Shown: positions 1 through 7,596 of the stretch, one piece after another | Numbering within the stretch: position 1 is the first letter of the stretch | How the letters are laid out: every line of letters begins with the position of its first letter | Origin: Prevotella sp. UBA6429 | GTDB taxonomy: Bacteria; Bacteroidota; Bacteroidia; Bacteroidales; Bacteroidaceae | DNA: 36,962 bases | Assembly (NCBI GenBank): GCA_002437285.1 | Contig: DJOV01000066.1 | Span: 1 to 36,962 of the forward strand | Direction: 5' to 3' | The notes under the pieces: generated by a model | Seen by the model: the letters and a program-made list of their open reading frames with translations, nothing else | Databases searched by the model: none | What the model was told of the DNA's origin: nothing | Program-made: the position numbers and the translations under genes

Positions 1-6
1 GTGCGC

Positions 7-193
7 CTTGAATGTAAACCGAATGAAACCGCTCACGCAGTAGGAGTGTAAACTGATGAAACCGCTCACGCATGTCTCGCAAGCCGTGCTGTTTTCACTC
101 CGTGGACAGGGACCGATGAATGGCGTGAGCGGTTTAACTGGGTTGAAAGCCAGCCCTTGAGGGGCGGGGGGGGTATATGGGTTTACATTCAAG
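7..193. repeat. Inverted-repeat-bounded intergenic element
   Basis: The ends form a perfect 14-bp inverted repeat: 7-20 against 180-193. Inside, a 17-bp motif (ATGAAACCGCTCACGCA) occurs directly repeated at 23-39 and 56-72, and its 13-bp core recurs inverted at 123-135. The two direct copies extend over about 25 bp with one indel and one substitution. A G-rich run lies at 161-173. No reading frame of note is present. The nested symmetry suggests a short non-autonomous mobile or structural repeat (MITE-like). No target-site duplication can be shown, because the left end lies at the window edge. Confidence 0.6.
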
Positions 194-282
194 CCATGGG
201 TCTTGTCACGCCAAAATCCGGAAGAGCCTGATAAAAAATCTTAATTGTCTCTTAACCGTCGGGCACGACCATTATTTTTTCA

Positions 283-290
283 TACCTTTG
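283..290 (+). promoter_or_regulatory. Bacteroidetes -7 promoter element (TACCTTTG)
   Basis: This is a perfect match to the Bacteroidetes sigma-ABfr -7 consensus TAnnTTTG. It lies 41 bases before the ATG of the lipoprotein gene at 331, giving a predicted leader of about 35 nt. No convincing -33 TTG is seen at the expected spacing. Confidence 0.6.
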
Positions 291-330
291 CGTTGGCCTT
301 AACGGAAAGGCCATCCAAACCAGCAATCCC

Positions 331-762
331 ATGACCCCACTACACACAAAGTCACACATCACGCGAAAGCTCTCCCTCATGGCGGGCCTCATCATCCTGG
401 CCGCTTGCCAACCGTCGCCCGACCAATTGGCCGAGCCCGAGATGCGACGCATCGACTCACTCTACGAGCACCATGACTACCCTGGCACACTCAATGCCAT
501 CCGCAAGCTGCGCACCGACCACCCCAAAGCCGTGGAAAGTCGCAAGCGAGCCTTAAAAATATGGCAGGAGGCGTCGGTCAAGATGACCCAAGACGACATC
601 GGGCGCACCGACTCGGCCTTGCAGGCCACCTTGCAACAGATCAGCCGGGAGAAAGACCTCTACCGCAAAAACCGCTTGCGCGCCCGGCGCGACTCCCTGC
701 AGATACGCTACGACGCCCTCTGCGGTACCGTGCGCGTCATCAGGCAGCGCCAACAGGAGTGA
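331..762 (+). CDS. Putative lipoprotein, small coiled-coil-like
   Basis: The 143-residue protein starts with a basic N-terminus and a hydrophobic stretch ending in the lipobox Leu-Ala-Ala-Cys, with Cys at residue 26. It should therefore be lipidated and anchored in the envelope. The mature part is almost entirely charged and helical in character, rich in Arg, Lys, Glu and Gln, with two stretches around residues 85-115 that could form a coiled coil. It contains no catalytic motif that I recognise. It has its own promoter at 283-290 and is followed after 64 bases by the separately promoted DUF1599 gene. The family is not recognised; similar small lipoproteins of unknown function are common in Bacteroidales. 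The start is fixed by the good signal peptide and the promoter position. Confidence 0.75.
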   Translation: MTPLHTKSHITRKLSLMAGLIILAACQPSPDQLAEPEMRRIDSLYEHHDYPGTLNAIRKLRTDHPKAVESRKRALKIWQEASVKMTQDDIGRTDSALQATLQQISREKDLYRKNRLRARRDSLQIRYDALCGTVRVIRQRQQE

Positions 763-810
763 GGGCGCAACTTTTCCCGCCCATTTCTTCGTTTTCCATA
801 AATTAATGTG

Positions 811-818
811 TAACTTTG
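811..818 (+). promoter_or_regulatory. Bacteroidetes -7 promoter element (TAACTTTG)
   Basis: Perfect TAnnTTTG match ending nine bases before the ATG at 827. Transcription should begin near 823-825, so the message is almost leaderless. An upstream in-frame ATG at 806 lies before this promoter element and is therefore unlikely to be the real start. Confidence 0.65.
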
Positions 819-826
819 CATTCGTT

Positions 827-1396
827 ATGACAAACCAACAAGACACTGCCAGAGAGTTTCGGGAGACATTGGACGAGTGCCGCGATGTCTTCGCCAAGAA
901 GCTGCACGACTATGGGGCCTCATGGCGCATCATGCGCCCATCATCGCTCACCGACCAGCTCTTCATCAAGGCCAAGCGCATACGCACCTTGGAAATCACG
1001 GGGCAGTCACTGGTCGGCGAAGGTATCCGGCCGGAATTTCTGGCGCTGATCAACTATGGTATCGTGGGGCTCATACAACTCGAGCAGGGATTCGCAGACA
1101 GCGTGGACATCACGCCCCGCGAAGCCCTCGACCTCTATGACCGACACGCCAAGGAGGCTTTCGAACTCATGAGGCGCAAAAACCACGACTACGGCGAAGC
1201 GTGGCGTACCATGCGCGTCAGCAGCTACACGGACCTCATCCTCACCAAGATTGAGCGGGTGAAAGAGCTGGAGGACATACACGGGCAGGCCATCATCTCG
1301 GAAGGCATCGACGCCAACTACATGGACATCATCAACTATGCGGTCTTTGGCGCCATCCGCTTGAAGGTAAACGCACACAGCAACAACGACGCATGA
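827..1396 (+). CDS. DUF1599 (Nmad1-like) family protein with internal duplication
   Basis: The 189-residue soluble protein is built from two copies of the same unit, roughly residues 10-86 and 103-179. Matching landmarks in both halves are His-Asp-Tyr-Gly, Trp-Arg-x-Met-Arg, a Thr-Asp/Lys-rich helix, a Gly-Gln-x-hydrophobic segment and Ile-Asn-Tyr. This is the layout of the DUF1599 family, in which the domain occurs twice; I recall the family also being called a nucleotide-modification-associated domain, but its biochemical role is not established. An in-frame ATG seven codons upstream is rejected because it precedes the promoter. The stop overlaps the next ATG (ATGA at 1393-1396), so the gene is translationally coupled to the DoxX-like gene and through it to tpiA, a familiar gene order in Bacteroidales. 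Confidence 0.85.
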   Translation: MTNQQDTAREFRETLDECRDVFAKKLHDYGASWRIMRPSSLTDQLFIKAKRIRTLEITGQSLVGEGIRPEFLALINYGIVGLIQLEQGFADSVDITPREALDLYDRHAKEAFELMRRKNHDYGEAWRTMRVSSYTDLILTKIERVKELEDIHGQAIISEGIDANYMDIINYAVFGAIRLKVNAHSNNDA

Positions 1397-2817
1397 GCAC
1401 ACTACCGGCAACTACCGATGGGAACACGTCCAGCAGCTGCCAGACCACCTCGTTTGGCACGCTGACACGCCTCGCGGCCAACCTGTGCAGGCTGGTCATC
1501 GGATCGGTGTTCGTCTTTTCGGGCTTCGTCAAGGCCATCGACCCATTGGGCACGCAGTACAAGATTCACGACTATCTTGACGCCGTGGGGCTGGCCACCG
1601 TCACACCCGACGGGTTGACCTTGCTGGCATCCGTGGCCTTGGCGGCCGTGGAGTTCTCACTGGGTGTATTCACCTTGCTGGCCATCCGGCGCCGACTGGT
1701 GTCACGCTTGCTGCTGGCCCTGATGGCCGTCATGACGCTCATCACACTATGGATTGCGGTGGCCAACCCGGTGAAAGACTGCGGATGCTTCGGCGATGCC
1801 GTGCACCTGACCAACACGCAGACGCTGCTCAAGAACGTGGTGCTGCTGGCTAGCTCGCTGGTTCTGGCACGCTGGCCGCTGGCCATGTACCGCTTCGTCT
1901 CCAGGCCGACACAGTGGATCGCCATCAACTTCACGATACTCTTCATCCTGCTGACAAGCCTCTACTGCCTTTGGTACCTGCCTTTGTTCGACTTCCGTCC
2001 CTATCACGTCGGGGCCAACATACCCAAAGGCATGGAGATGCCCAAGGGAGCGGAGCAACCGCAGTTTGAGACCACGTTCATCATGGAGAAGAACGGAGAG
2101 CGCAAGACGTTTGGCGTGGACAACTACCCTGACTCCACATGGCAGTTTATCGACTCCAAAACCGTCAAGGTCAAGGACGGATACGTGCCGCCCATACACG
2201 ACTTCTCCATCGAACTGGCCGACGGCGACGACATCACCGACCAGGTGCTGGGCCACAAGGGGTACACCTTCCTCCTCATATCGCCCCATCTCGAGTCGGC
2301 AGACGACTCCAACTTTGGCAGCATCGACCAGATATACGAGTATGCGCAGGACCAGCACATCCCGTTCTATTGCCTCACGGCGTCCACGGAAGAGGCCATA
2401 CAGCACTGGGAGGACATCACCGGGGCGGAATATCCCTTCTGCCTCACCGACGAGACAACGCTGAAGACCATCATCAGAAGCAACCCCGGCCTGCTGCTCA
2501 TCAAGGACGGAACCATCATACGCAAGTGGAGCCACAACAATCTCCCGGCTACCAACGAGCTGCAGGGACCACTTGACCGGCTGGAGATTGGACATATGCC
2601 TGAGGACAATGCGGCCAAGACCATCACCAAGGTGGCGCTCTGGTTCTTCCTGCCGCTGCTCCTGCTCATCATCGCTGACCGCACGTGGGCATGGGGACAA
2701 TATGTAAGGCGGAAGATACGACAGGGAAAAAGGAAGCTCAAGCAAGAGGAGCGCAAGATTGTCTCAAGTGACAGTTCACAACACATCATATCAACATTTA
2801 AAAAGAAAAAGAAATGA
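1393..2817 (+). CDS. DoxX/MauE-like membrane protein with thioredoxin-like C-terminal domain
   Basis: The 474-residue protein has an N-terminal DoxX/MauE-type bundle of about four membrane helices (residues about 28-165), including a Cys-Gly-Cys pair at 130-132 in the sequence KDCGCFGD that is typical of this family. A fifth helix lies near 176-195. It is followed by a soluble domain at about 220-395 that resembles a thioredoxin fold but has no CxxC active site, and then by a last membrane helix at about 412-428 with a very basic tail. A role in envelope redox or membrane quinone chemistry is plausible by family, but the substrate is unknown. It overlaps both neighbours by ATGA, at 1393 and at 2814, so DUF1599, this gene and tpiA form one translationally coupled unit. 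RefSeq calls close Bacteroidales relatives BT_3928-family or DoxX-family proteins, as I recall. Confidence 0.8.
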   Translation: MSTLPATTDGNTSSSCQTTSFGTLTRLAANLCRLVIGSVFVFSGFVKAIDPLGTQYKIHDYLDAVGLATVTPDGLTLLASVALAAVEFSLGVFTLLAIRRRLVSRLLLALMAVMTLITLWIAVANPVKDCGCFGDAVHLTNTQTLLKNVVLLASSLVLARWPLAMYRFVSRPTQWIAINFTILFILLTSLYCLWYLPLFDFRPYHVGANIPKGMEMPKGAEQPQFETTFIMEKNGERKTFGVDNYPDSTWQFIDSKTVKVKDGYVPPIHDFSIELADGDDITDQVLGHKGYTFLLISPHLESADDSNFGSIDQIYEYAQDQHIPFYCLTASTEEAIQHWEDITGAEYPFCLTDETTLKTIIRSNPGLLLIKDGTIIRKWSHNNLPATNELQGPLDRLEIGHMPEDNAAKTITKVALWFFLPLLLLIIADRTWAWGQYVRRKIRQGKRKLKQEERKIVSSDSSQHIISTFKKKKK

Positions 2818-3575
2818 GAAAGAAAATCGTTGCAGGCAACTGGAAAATGAATGAGAACCTGCAGGAGGGCGTCGCCCTGGCTAAGGAAATCAATGAGGCT
2901 CTCGTTGCCGACAAGCCCAACTGTGGTGTCATCATCTGCACACCGTTCATCCACCTCGCCAGCGTGGCTCAGGTGCTCAACCAGGACGTGGTCGCCCTGG
3001 GCGCCGAGAACTGCGCCGACAAGGAGAAGGGTGCCTACACGGGTGAGGTCAGCGCTGCCATGGTGAAGTCTACGGGTGCACAGTATGTCATCCTGGGCCA
3101 CTCTGAGCGTCGCCAGTACTACCACGAGACGGCCGAAATCCTCAAGGAGAAGGTGCAGCTGGCTCTCGCCAATGGTCTGAAGGTCATCTTCTGCTGCGGT
3201 GAGACACTCGAGGAGCGCGAGGCCAACAAGCAGAACGAGGTCGTCAAGGCTGAGCTCGACGGCAGCGTCTTCAACCTCTCCGCAGAGGAGTGGAAGAACA
3301 TCGTGCTGGCCTACGAGCCCATCTGGGCCATCGGCACAGGCAAGACTGCCACATCCGACCAGGCCGAGGAGATGCTGGCCTACATCCGTTCCATCGTCGC
3401 CGAGAAGTACGGCAAGGAGGCTGCTGAAGACACCACCATCCTCTATGGTGGCTCTTGCAAGCCCAGCAATGCCGCTGAGCTCTTCGCAAAGCCTGACATC
3501 GACGGTGGCCTCATCGGTGGCGCCTCGCTGAAAGCTGCCGACTTCAAGGGCATCATCGACGCTTGGAAGAAGTAA
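2814..3575 (+). CDS. tpiA: Triosephosphate isomerase
   Basis: The 253-residue protein interconverts dihydroxyacetone phosphate and glyceraldehyde 3-phosphate in glycolysis and gluconeogenesis, in the cytoplasm. All catalytic landmarks are present: Asn9 and Lys11 in GNWKMN, His96 in GHSERR, Glu168 in AYEPIWAIGTG (the lid follows) and the phosphate-binding GGASL at 235-239. Length and layout are those of a normal single-domain TIM barrel. The start ATG overlaps the stop of the DoxX-like gene by one base in ATGA, so expression is coupled to that gene. A hairpin terminator at 3597-3645 ends the unit. Confidence 0.97.
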   Translation: MRKKIVAGNWKMNENLQEGVALAKEINEALVADKPNCGVIICTPFIHLASVAQVLNQDVVALGAENCADKEKGAYTGEVSAAMVKSTGAQYVILGHSERRQYYHETAEILKEKVQLALANGLKVIFCCGETLEEREANKQNEVVKAELDGSVFNLSAEEWKNIVLAYEPIWAIGTGKTATSDQAEEMLAYIRSIVAEKYGKEAAEDTTILYGGSCKPSNAAELFAKPDIDGGLIGGASLKAADFKGIIDAWKK

Positions 3576-3596
3576 TCTTCTGAAACTCACAACACA

Positions 3597-3645
3597 CCAA
3601 TGGGGCATCCCTGCCATGCGCAAGGGTGTCCTCATTGGCTTTTTG
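3597..3645 (+). terminator. Rho-independent terminator after tpiA
   Basis: Arms 3597-3612 and 3623-3638 form a stem of twelve Watson-Crick pairs and one G-U pair, interrupted by a three-base internal loop, with a 10-base apical loop. Five T residues follow directly (3640-3644). It lies 22 bases after the tpiA stop. Confidence 0.65.
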
Positions 3646-3676
3646 ATTCTTCGACATCATTCACCAAAACTATAAC

Positions 3677-4369
3677 ATGCGGAAATTCATCCTACCACTG
3701 TTGTTCATATTGTGCGCCACCCTGAACGCCAACGCACAATCATTCCTCGACAACTTGCAGAAAAGCAAGCAAGGGGAAGGTAAGGTGACCGTGACGCAAG
3801 GCAAGGAGATCGACAACCTTGTCAACGGAACCAACGTGACCAAGACCGCCACACCCGCACAGAAGACCGCCACACCAAAGGCCACAGACGAAAAGGCAAG
3901 GTCCACGGTCAGACCCGCTCTCCCCAAAGAGGTCACAAGCAAGGAAAAGACTCACTACATCGCCAAGGAAAGGGAAAGGGAGCACAACAGGGAGACCGTC
4001 ACAGAGCGGAAAACGGAAAGCCGCAAGCCTGAGAGACCTCAAGACGAAACGCAGGAGATGAGCATACCCACCGTCGACATGTCCAAGAAGGTCATGCTAC
4101 GCAGCCACAAGGTGAGCGGTTATCGGGTACAGGCTTTCGCCGGGGGAAACACGCGCAACGACAAAAACCGTGCGCAACAAATCGGAAGTGCCATCAAGAT
4201 GAAATATCCCGACCAACCGGTCTATGTGCATTTCTATTCGCCCCGATGGATCTGCCGGGTAGGCAACTACCGGAGCTACGGCGAAGCACAAAAGATGCTC
4301 AAAAACATACGGGCCATGGGCTACAAGGGCGCGACCATCGTCAAGGGGATGATCAGCGTGCAATACTAA
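3677..4369 (+). CDS. Secreted SPOR-domain protein
   Basis: The 230-residue protein has a signal peptide ending at Ala-Asn-Ala-Gln (about residue 21), a long low-complexity Lys/Thr/Glu/Arg-rich linker at about 25-135, and a C-terminal SPOR domain at about 145-230. The domain shows the usual GYRVQAFAG-type first strand and a second repeat with RVGNYRSYGEAQKML. SPOR domains bind peptidoglycan strands stripped of stem peptides, so this protein probably acts at sites of cell-wall remodelling in the periplasm. It follows the tpiA terminator, so it should have its own promoter, but I see no clear TAnnTTTG. folE begins 64 bases downstream and may be co-transcribed. Confidence 0.88.
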   Translation: MRKFILPLLFILCATLNANAQSFLDNLQKSKQGEGKVTVTQGKEIDNLVNGTNVTKTATPAQKTATPKATDEKARSTVRPALPKEVTSKEKTHYIAKEREREHNRETVTERKTESRKPERPQDETQEMSIPTVDMSKKVMLRSHKVSGYRVQAFAGGNTRNDKNRAQQIGSAIKMKYPDQPVYVHFYSPRWICRVGNYRSYGEAQKMLKNIRAMGYKGATIVKGMISVQY

Positions 4370-4433
4370 AAAAGCCCACACAAAAGCACACCGAGGAGCC
4401 AAGACTTCTCCCAACACACGTCAATCAATCAAC

Positions 4434-5027
4434 ATGAATCCAGAAACAGAATTCAGGGACGGACTCGAAGAGCTCGCCAACCATTATAAAGAAATACTCA
4501 CCCTGCTGGGTGAAGACACCAACCGCGAAGGACTGCTCAAGACACCCATGCGCGTGGCCAAAGCCATGCAAATCCTCACACGCGGTTACACGCAGGATCC
4601 GCACAAGGTGCTCACGGACGCCCTCTTCGCTGAGGAGTACGACCAGATGGTGATCGTCAAAGACATTGACTTCTTCTCCATGTGCGAACACCACATGCTG
4701 CCTTTCTACGGCAAAGCGCACGTGGCCTACATACCCAACGGCCACATCACGGGATTGAGCAAGATAGCACGGGTGGTCGACATCTTCAGCCATCGCCTGC
4801 AAGTGCAAGAGAGGCTGACCCACCAAATCATGGAATGTATCAACGACACGCTCAAGCCACAGGGTGTCATGGTGGTCGTAGAGGCCAAGCACATGTGCAT
4901 GCAGATGAGAGGTGTGGAGAAGCAAAACTCCATCACCACGACATCGGCTTACAGCGGGGTGTTCGAGGCCATGAAGGTGCGCGAGGAGTTCATGAGTCTG
5001 CTCAGGGGCGAGTCGAAGCGCATCTGA
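4434..5027 (+). CDS. folE: GTP cyclohydrolase I
   Basis: The 197-residue enzyme converts GTP to 7,8-dihydroneopterin triphosphate, the first step of tetrahydrofolate (and queuosine) synthesis. The zinc ligands are in place: Cys84 and His87 in SMCEHHMLPF and Cys155 in KHMCMQMRG. The GLSK motif with the substrate-contacting Lys110 and the NSITTTSAYSGVF C-terminal strand are also typical. It is a standard type IA enzyme of normal length. It lies 64 bases after the SPOR gene in the same direction; no separate promoter is visible. Confidence 0.96.
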   Translation: MNPETEFRDGLEELANHYKEILTLLGEDTNREGLLKTPMRVAKAMQILTRGYTQDPHKVLTDALFAEEYDQMVIVKDIDFFSMCEHHMLPFYGKAHVAYIPNGHITGLSKIARVVDIFSHRLQVQERLTHQIMECINDTLKPQGVMVVVEAKHMCMQMRGVEKQNSITTTSAYSGVFEAMKVREEFMSLLRGESKRI

Positions 5028-5172
5028 ACCCTACCACAACGGTCGGACACCGTGCAAGTCCTTGGGCCAATGCCCCGGCGGTGCGGCCCATGGCGCAATG
5101 GGCGGAAAAGCACGGATGGCGAACCGACGGAAAACGGATATCCACCGCATAATAACAAAAAAAACAAAATAC

Positions 5173-5790
5173 ATGAAAAAGGCTAAATGGATGACCCTTC
5201 TGATGGGTCTTTGCGCCTTGATGGCGATGACATCGTGTCTGGATGACAACGATGACAAGGGACTGACTAATGAACAGGTGAAGAAAGCCATGCAAACCAT
5301 GAAGGGCGACTACACGGGTACCCTCAAATGGCGGGCTTCCACCTCCAACAATTACGACAGCCTCAACAACGTGCGCTGGACCGTGAACGACACGGCCATG
5401 ATCATACACGACTTCCCCGTCAGCTCGCTGGCTGCCGGCGTGGTGGACGGAGAAATCAACGACTCGCTGCGCAACGCCATGAAGGCGGCTCCGGCGCAAG
5501 AGCTCACGTGCGGCATCTCCTTCTATAACACGGAGGACTTCCTCACGCCTTACTGCGTGATGAACATCATGCCTTACTCCGTCCTCATCAAAGATGCGGA
5601 AATCAACACCAGACTGTATGACCTCAAGGTCAACTTCCTCAACATGAACAGCAATTCCATGGGCTACTTCAACGCGGAGAAGAAGGCCATGGAACTCTAC
5701 ATGCGCACCTACAACCTGGAGGCAAACAACCAGACGCAAAAGGGCAACTACACCATCGTCTACTACCAGCTCGTATCCAACAACCAGTGA
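5173..5790 (+). CDS. DUF4840-like lipoprotein
   Basis: The chosen ATG begins a short signal peptide with Lys2-Lys3 and a hydrophobic core ending at Met-Thr-Ser-Cys (Cys22), followed by an Asp-rich stretch. This pattern (lipid-anchored Cys followed by acidic residues) favours surface export in Bacteroidetes. A longer in-frame extension to 5062 is rejected because it would bury the signal peptide. The mature protein of about 184 residues shows GDYTGTLKW near its start and several regular beta-strand-like segments. It resembles the DUF4840 family of Bacteroidales lipoproteins; this assignment is from memory of the family and is tentative. No function is known. The xth gene starts two bases after its stop. 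Confidence 0.75.
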   Translation: MKKAKWMTLLMGLCALMAMTSCLDDNDDKGLTNEQVKKAMQTMKGDYTGTLKWRASTSNNYDSLNNVRWTVNDTAMIIHDFPVSSLAAGVVDGEINDSLRNAMKAAPAQELTCGISFYNTEDFLTPYCVMNIMPYSVLIKDAEINTRLYDLKVNFLNMNSNSMGYFNAEKKAMELYMRTYNLEANNQTQKGNYTIVYYQLVSNNQ

Positions 5791-5792
5791 AC

Positions 5793-6587
5793 ATGACAAA
5801 GTTCATCTCCTGGAATGTCAATGGCATCAGGGCGTGCATGAAGCCTGACCCTGAGAAAAACCGCCCGGGCTTTGAAGCGGTGTTCCGCGAGCTCAACGCC
5901 GACTTCTTCTGTCTCAACGAGACAAAGATGCAAGCCGGACAACTCGATCTGAGCTTCGACGGCTATGAGAGTTACTGGAACTATGCGGAACGCAAGGGCT
6001 ACAGCGGCACAGCCATCTTCACCAAGCATCATCCGCTCAACGTGAGCTATGGCATGGGCATCGACGAGCACGACCACGAGGGACGTGTCATCACACTCGA
6101 AATGCCCTCGTTCTACCTGGTGAGCGTCTACACGCCCAACTCACAGAACGCCAACGAGGGTGAGACCAAACCGCGCCGCCTACCCTACCGCATGCGCTGG
6201 GAGGACGACTTCCGCAACTATCTGCTCTCTCTCGACAAGAAGAAACCTGTCATCGTTTGCGGTGACATGAATGTGGCTCACGAGGAGATTGACCTGAAGA
6301 ATCCCAAGACCAACCGCAACAACGCGGGCTTCACGGATGAGGAAAGGGGCAAGATGGACCAGCTGCTCGGCAGCGGCTTCACCGATACTTTCCGCTATCT
6401 GCACCCCGATGAGGTGACTTACAGCTGGTGGAGCTACCGCTTCCGCTCACGCGAGAAAAACGCAGGTTGGCGCATCGACTACTTCCTCGTCTCCGAAAGA
6501 CTGAAAGACCACATCACGAGCGCCACCATCCTGACTGACGTCATGGGCAGCGACCACTGCCCTGTCGGGCTGGAACTCGACCTGTAA
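5793..6587 (+). CDS. xth: Exodeoxyribonuclease III / AP endonuclease
   Basis: This 264-residue enzyme of the exonuclease III family incises DNA at abasic sites and removes 3' blocking groups in base excision repair. The ordered active-site motifs are visible: WNVNGIRA, LNETKMQ with the metal-binding Glu, GDMNVAH with Asp and Asn, GWRIDYFL, and the terminal SDHCPVGLEL with Asp-His. Length is normal. A GTG at 5787 that overlaps the stop of the upstream lipoprotein gene would add two residues; the ATG at 5793 gives the more usual beginning. It is probably co-transcribed with that lipoprotein gene. A strong terminator at 6605-6655 follows. Confidence 0.95.
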   Translation: MTKFISWNVNGIRACMKPDPEKNRPGFEAVFRELNADFFCLNETKMQAGQLDLSFDGYESYWNYAERKGYSGTAIFTKHHPLNVSYGMGIDEHDHEGRVITLEMPSFYLVSVYTPNSQNANEGETKPRRLPYRMRWEDDFRNYLLSLDKKKPVIVCGDMNVAHEEIDLKNPKTNRNNAGFTDEERGKMDQLLGSGFTDTFRYLHPDEVTYSWWSYRFRSREKNAGWRIDYFLVSERLKDHITSATILTDVMGSDHCPVGLELDL

Positions 6588-6604
6588 GGAATATGACGCA
6601 TATA

Positions 6605-6655
6605 AAAAGCCAAGGGCCGCACCAACTCTTTTTGCTGGTGCGGCCCTTGGCTTTT
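6605..6655. terminator. Bidirectional terminator, perfect 20-bp stem
   Basis: Arms 6605-6624 and 6636-6655 are exact reverse complements (20 bp) around an 11-base loop. Each arm ends with a run of A or T, so the hairpin has a U-tract in either direction. It sits between the convergent xth (+) and GH25 (-) genes, 17 and 13 bases from their stops. Confidence 0.9.
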
Positions 6656-6668
6656 GTTTGACGCGCGC

Positions 6669-7565
6669 TTATTGCCCGTCCGCCAACTTCTTGCTCTGCA
6701 GCGGACGGTAAGGCGGCATCTTGATGCTGTCGAGCGTAGTGCCCTCGGAGAACACATCGAGGTCTACCGGGCACCCGATGCCGTCAATGACACCCTGGTC
6801 TGTGTGTTGCCAGATGTCGTGCCGGCCCTTGCCTGCCACGACGGGCTTGTCCACATCATAATGAGAGAGAAACAGGCGGTAGGCGTTGAAGGGGGGAGCC
6901 AGGTTGTCATTGTAAAACTTGGCATAGCTGTAGATGATGGGCTTGCAGAGATAGTGGCTTTCCAGCAAGCGGACAAAAGCGGCCAGGCTGTCCTGCAGTT
7001 GCTCACGGGTCCAACCGGCTACGCCCTCCTCCTCCACGTCGACCATCGGAACGACATCTTGTGCCTTGCGGTCAACAACACAATAGAAATTGCGAAACTG
7101 CTGGCGCACCGAACTGCCCGAAGTGAAGTAGTGATAGGAGCCAACGGCAATGCCCGAGCCTTTGGCGCCCGTGACATTACGGCCATACGACTTGTCGACA
7201 AAGGTGGCACCCTCCGTGGCTTTCACATAAACGAACTGAACCGCAGGGTCCTCGCCCACCTTCTCCCAGTCGATGTCGCCTTGGTGATGCGACACATCCA
7301 AACCATCATAGGTCCGCTGCAGGTGTGGGTTGGGCGCACCCAAGATGGCTTTGCCGCTTTCGGTGAAAGCCCAGTTGCCCGCCCACTGCATCAGCCGTTC
7401 GGGACAGGCTATGGCCAACAGCAGGAATGCGATGACACCTACCGACAACACGACTCCTACGACTGTAAGCAACCTGCGGCGCAACCTGCGACGACGTTTG
7501 CGCCGAAGGTGCTCTTCGTAACTGTGATGAGAATGGTGATGATGATGATGAACTGGTTCTGCCAT
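6669..7565 (-). CDS. Membrane-anchored GH25 lysozyme with His-rich cytoplasmic tail
   Basis: The 298-residue protein begins with a short cytoplasmic tail holding His6-11 and His13-14, then a very basic stretch (about 20-31) and one membrane helix (about 32-54), with positive-inside topology. The catalytic GH25 domain (about 85-290) shows DGLDVSHHQGDIDW, YVKATEGATF, the VDVEEE strand carrying the acid/base pair (Asp176, Glu178) and a C-terminal IWQHTDQG strand. It should cleave the beta-1,4 MurNAc-GlcNAc bond of peptidoglycan from the periplasmic face of the inner membrane. An in-frame ATG 14 codons upstream would overlap the preceding gene and is less likely. The TonB-domain gene ends 31 bases upstream on the same strand, so the two probably form an operon. 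Confidence 0.88.
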   Translation of the reverse strand: MAEPVHHHHHHSHHSYEEHLRRKRRRRLRRRLLTVVGVVLSVGVIAFLLLAIACPERLMQWAGNWAFTESGKAILGAPNPHLQRTYDGLDVSHHQGDIDWEKVGEDPAVQFVYVKATEGATFVDKSYGRNVTGAKGSGIAVGSYHYFTSGSSVRQQFRNFYCVVDRKAQDVVPMVDVEEEGVAGWTREQLQDSLAAFVRLLESHYLCKPIIYSYAKFYNDNLAPPFNAYRLFLSHYDVDKPVVAGKGRHDIWQHTDQGVIDGIGCPVDLDVFSEGTTLDSIKMPPYRPLQSKKLADGQ

Positions 7566-7596
7566 AATAATGATTGTACGGGTAGAAGGAAAGGGC

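Noticed and set aside
14..72. Two direct repeats as the start of a CRISPR array
   Set aside because: Only two direct copies, an inverted third copy, a spacer of only some 8-9 bases between the extended copies, and no cas genes.
2367..3635. A 422-codon antisense frame across tpiA
   Set aside because: The opposite strand encodes an unmistakable triosephosphate isomerase. The long antisense frame follows from the codon bias of the GC-rich sense strand.
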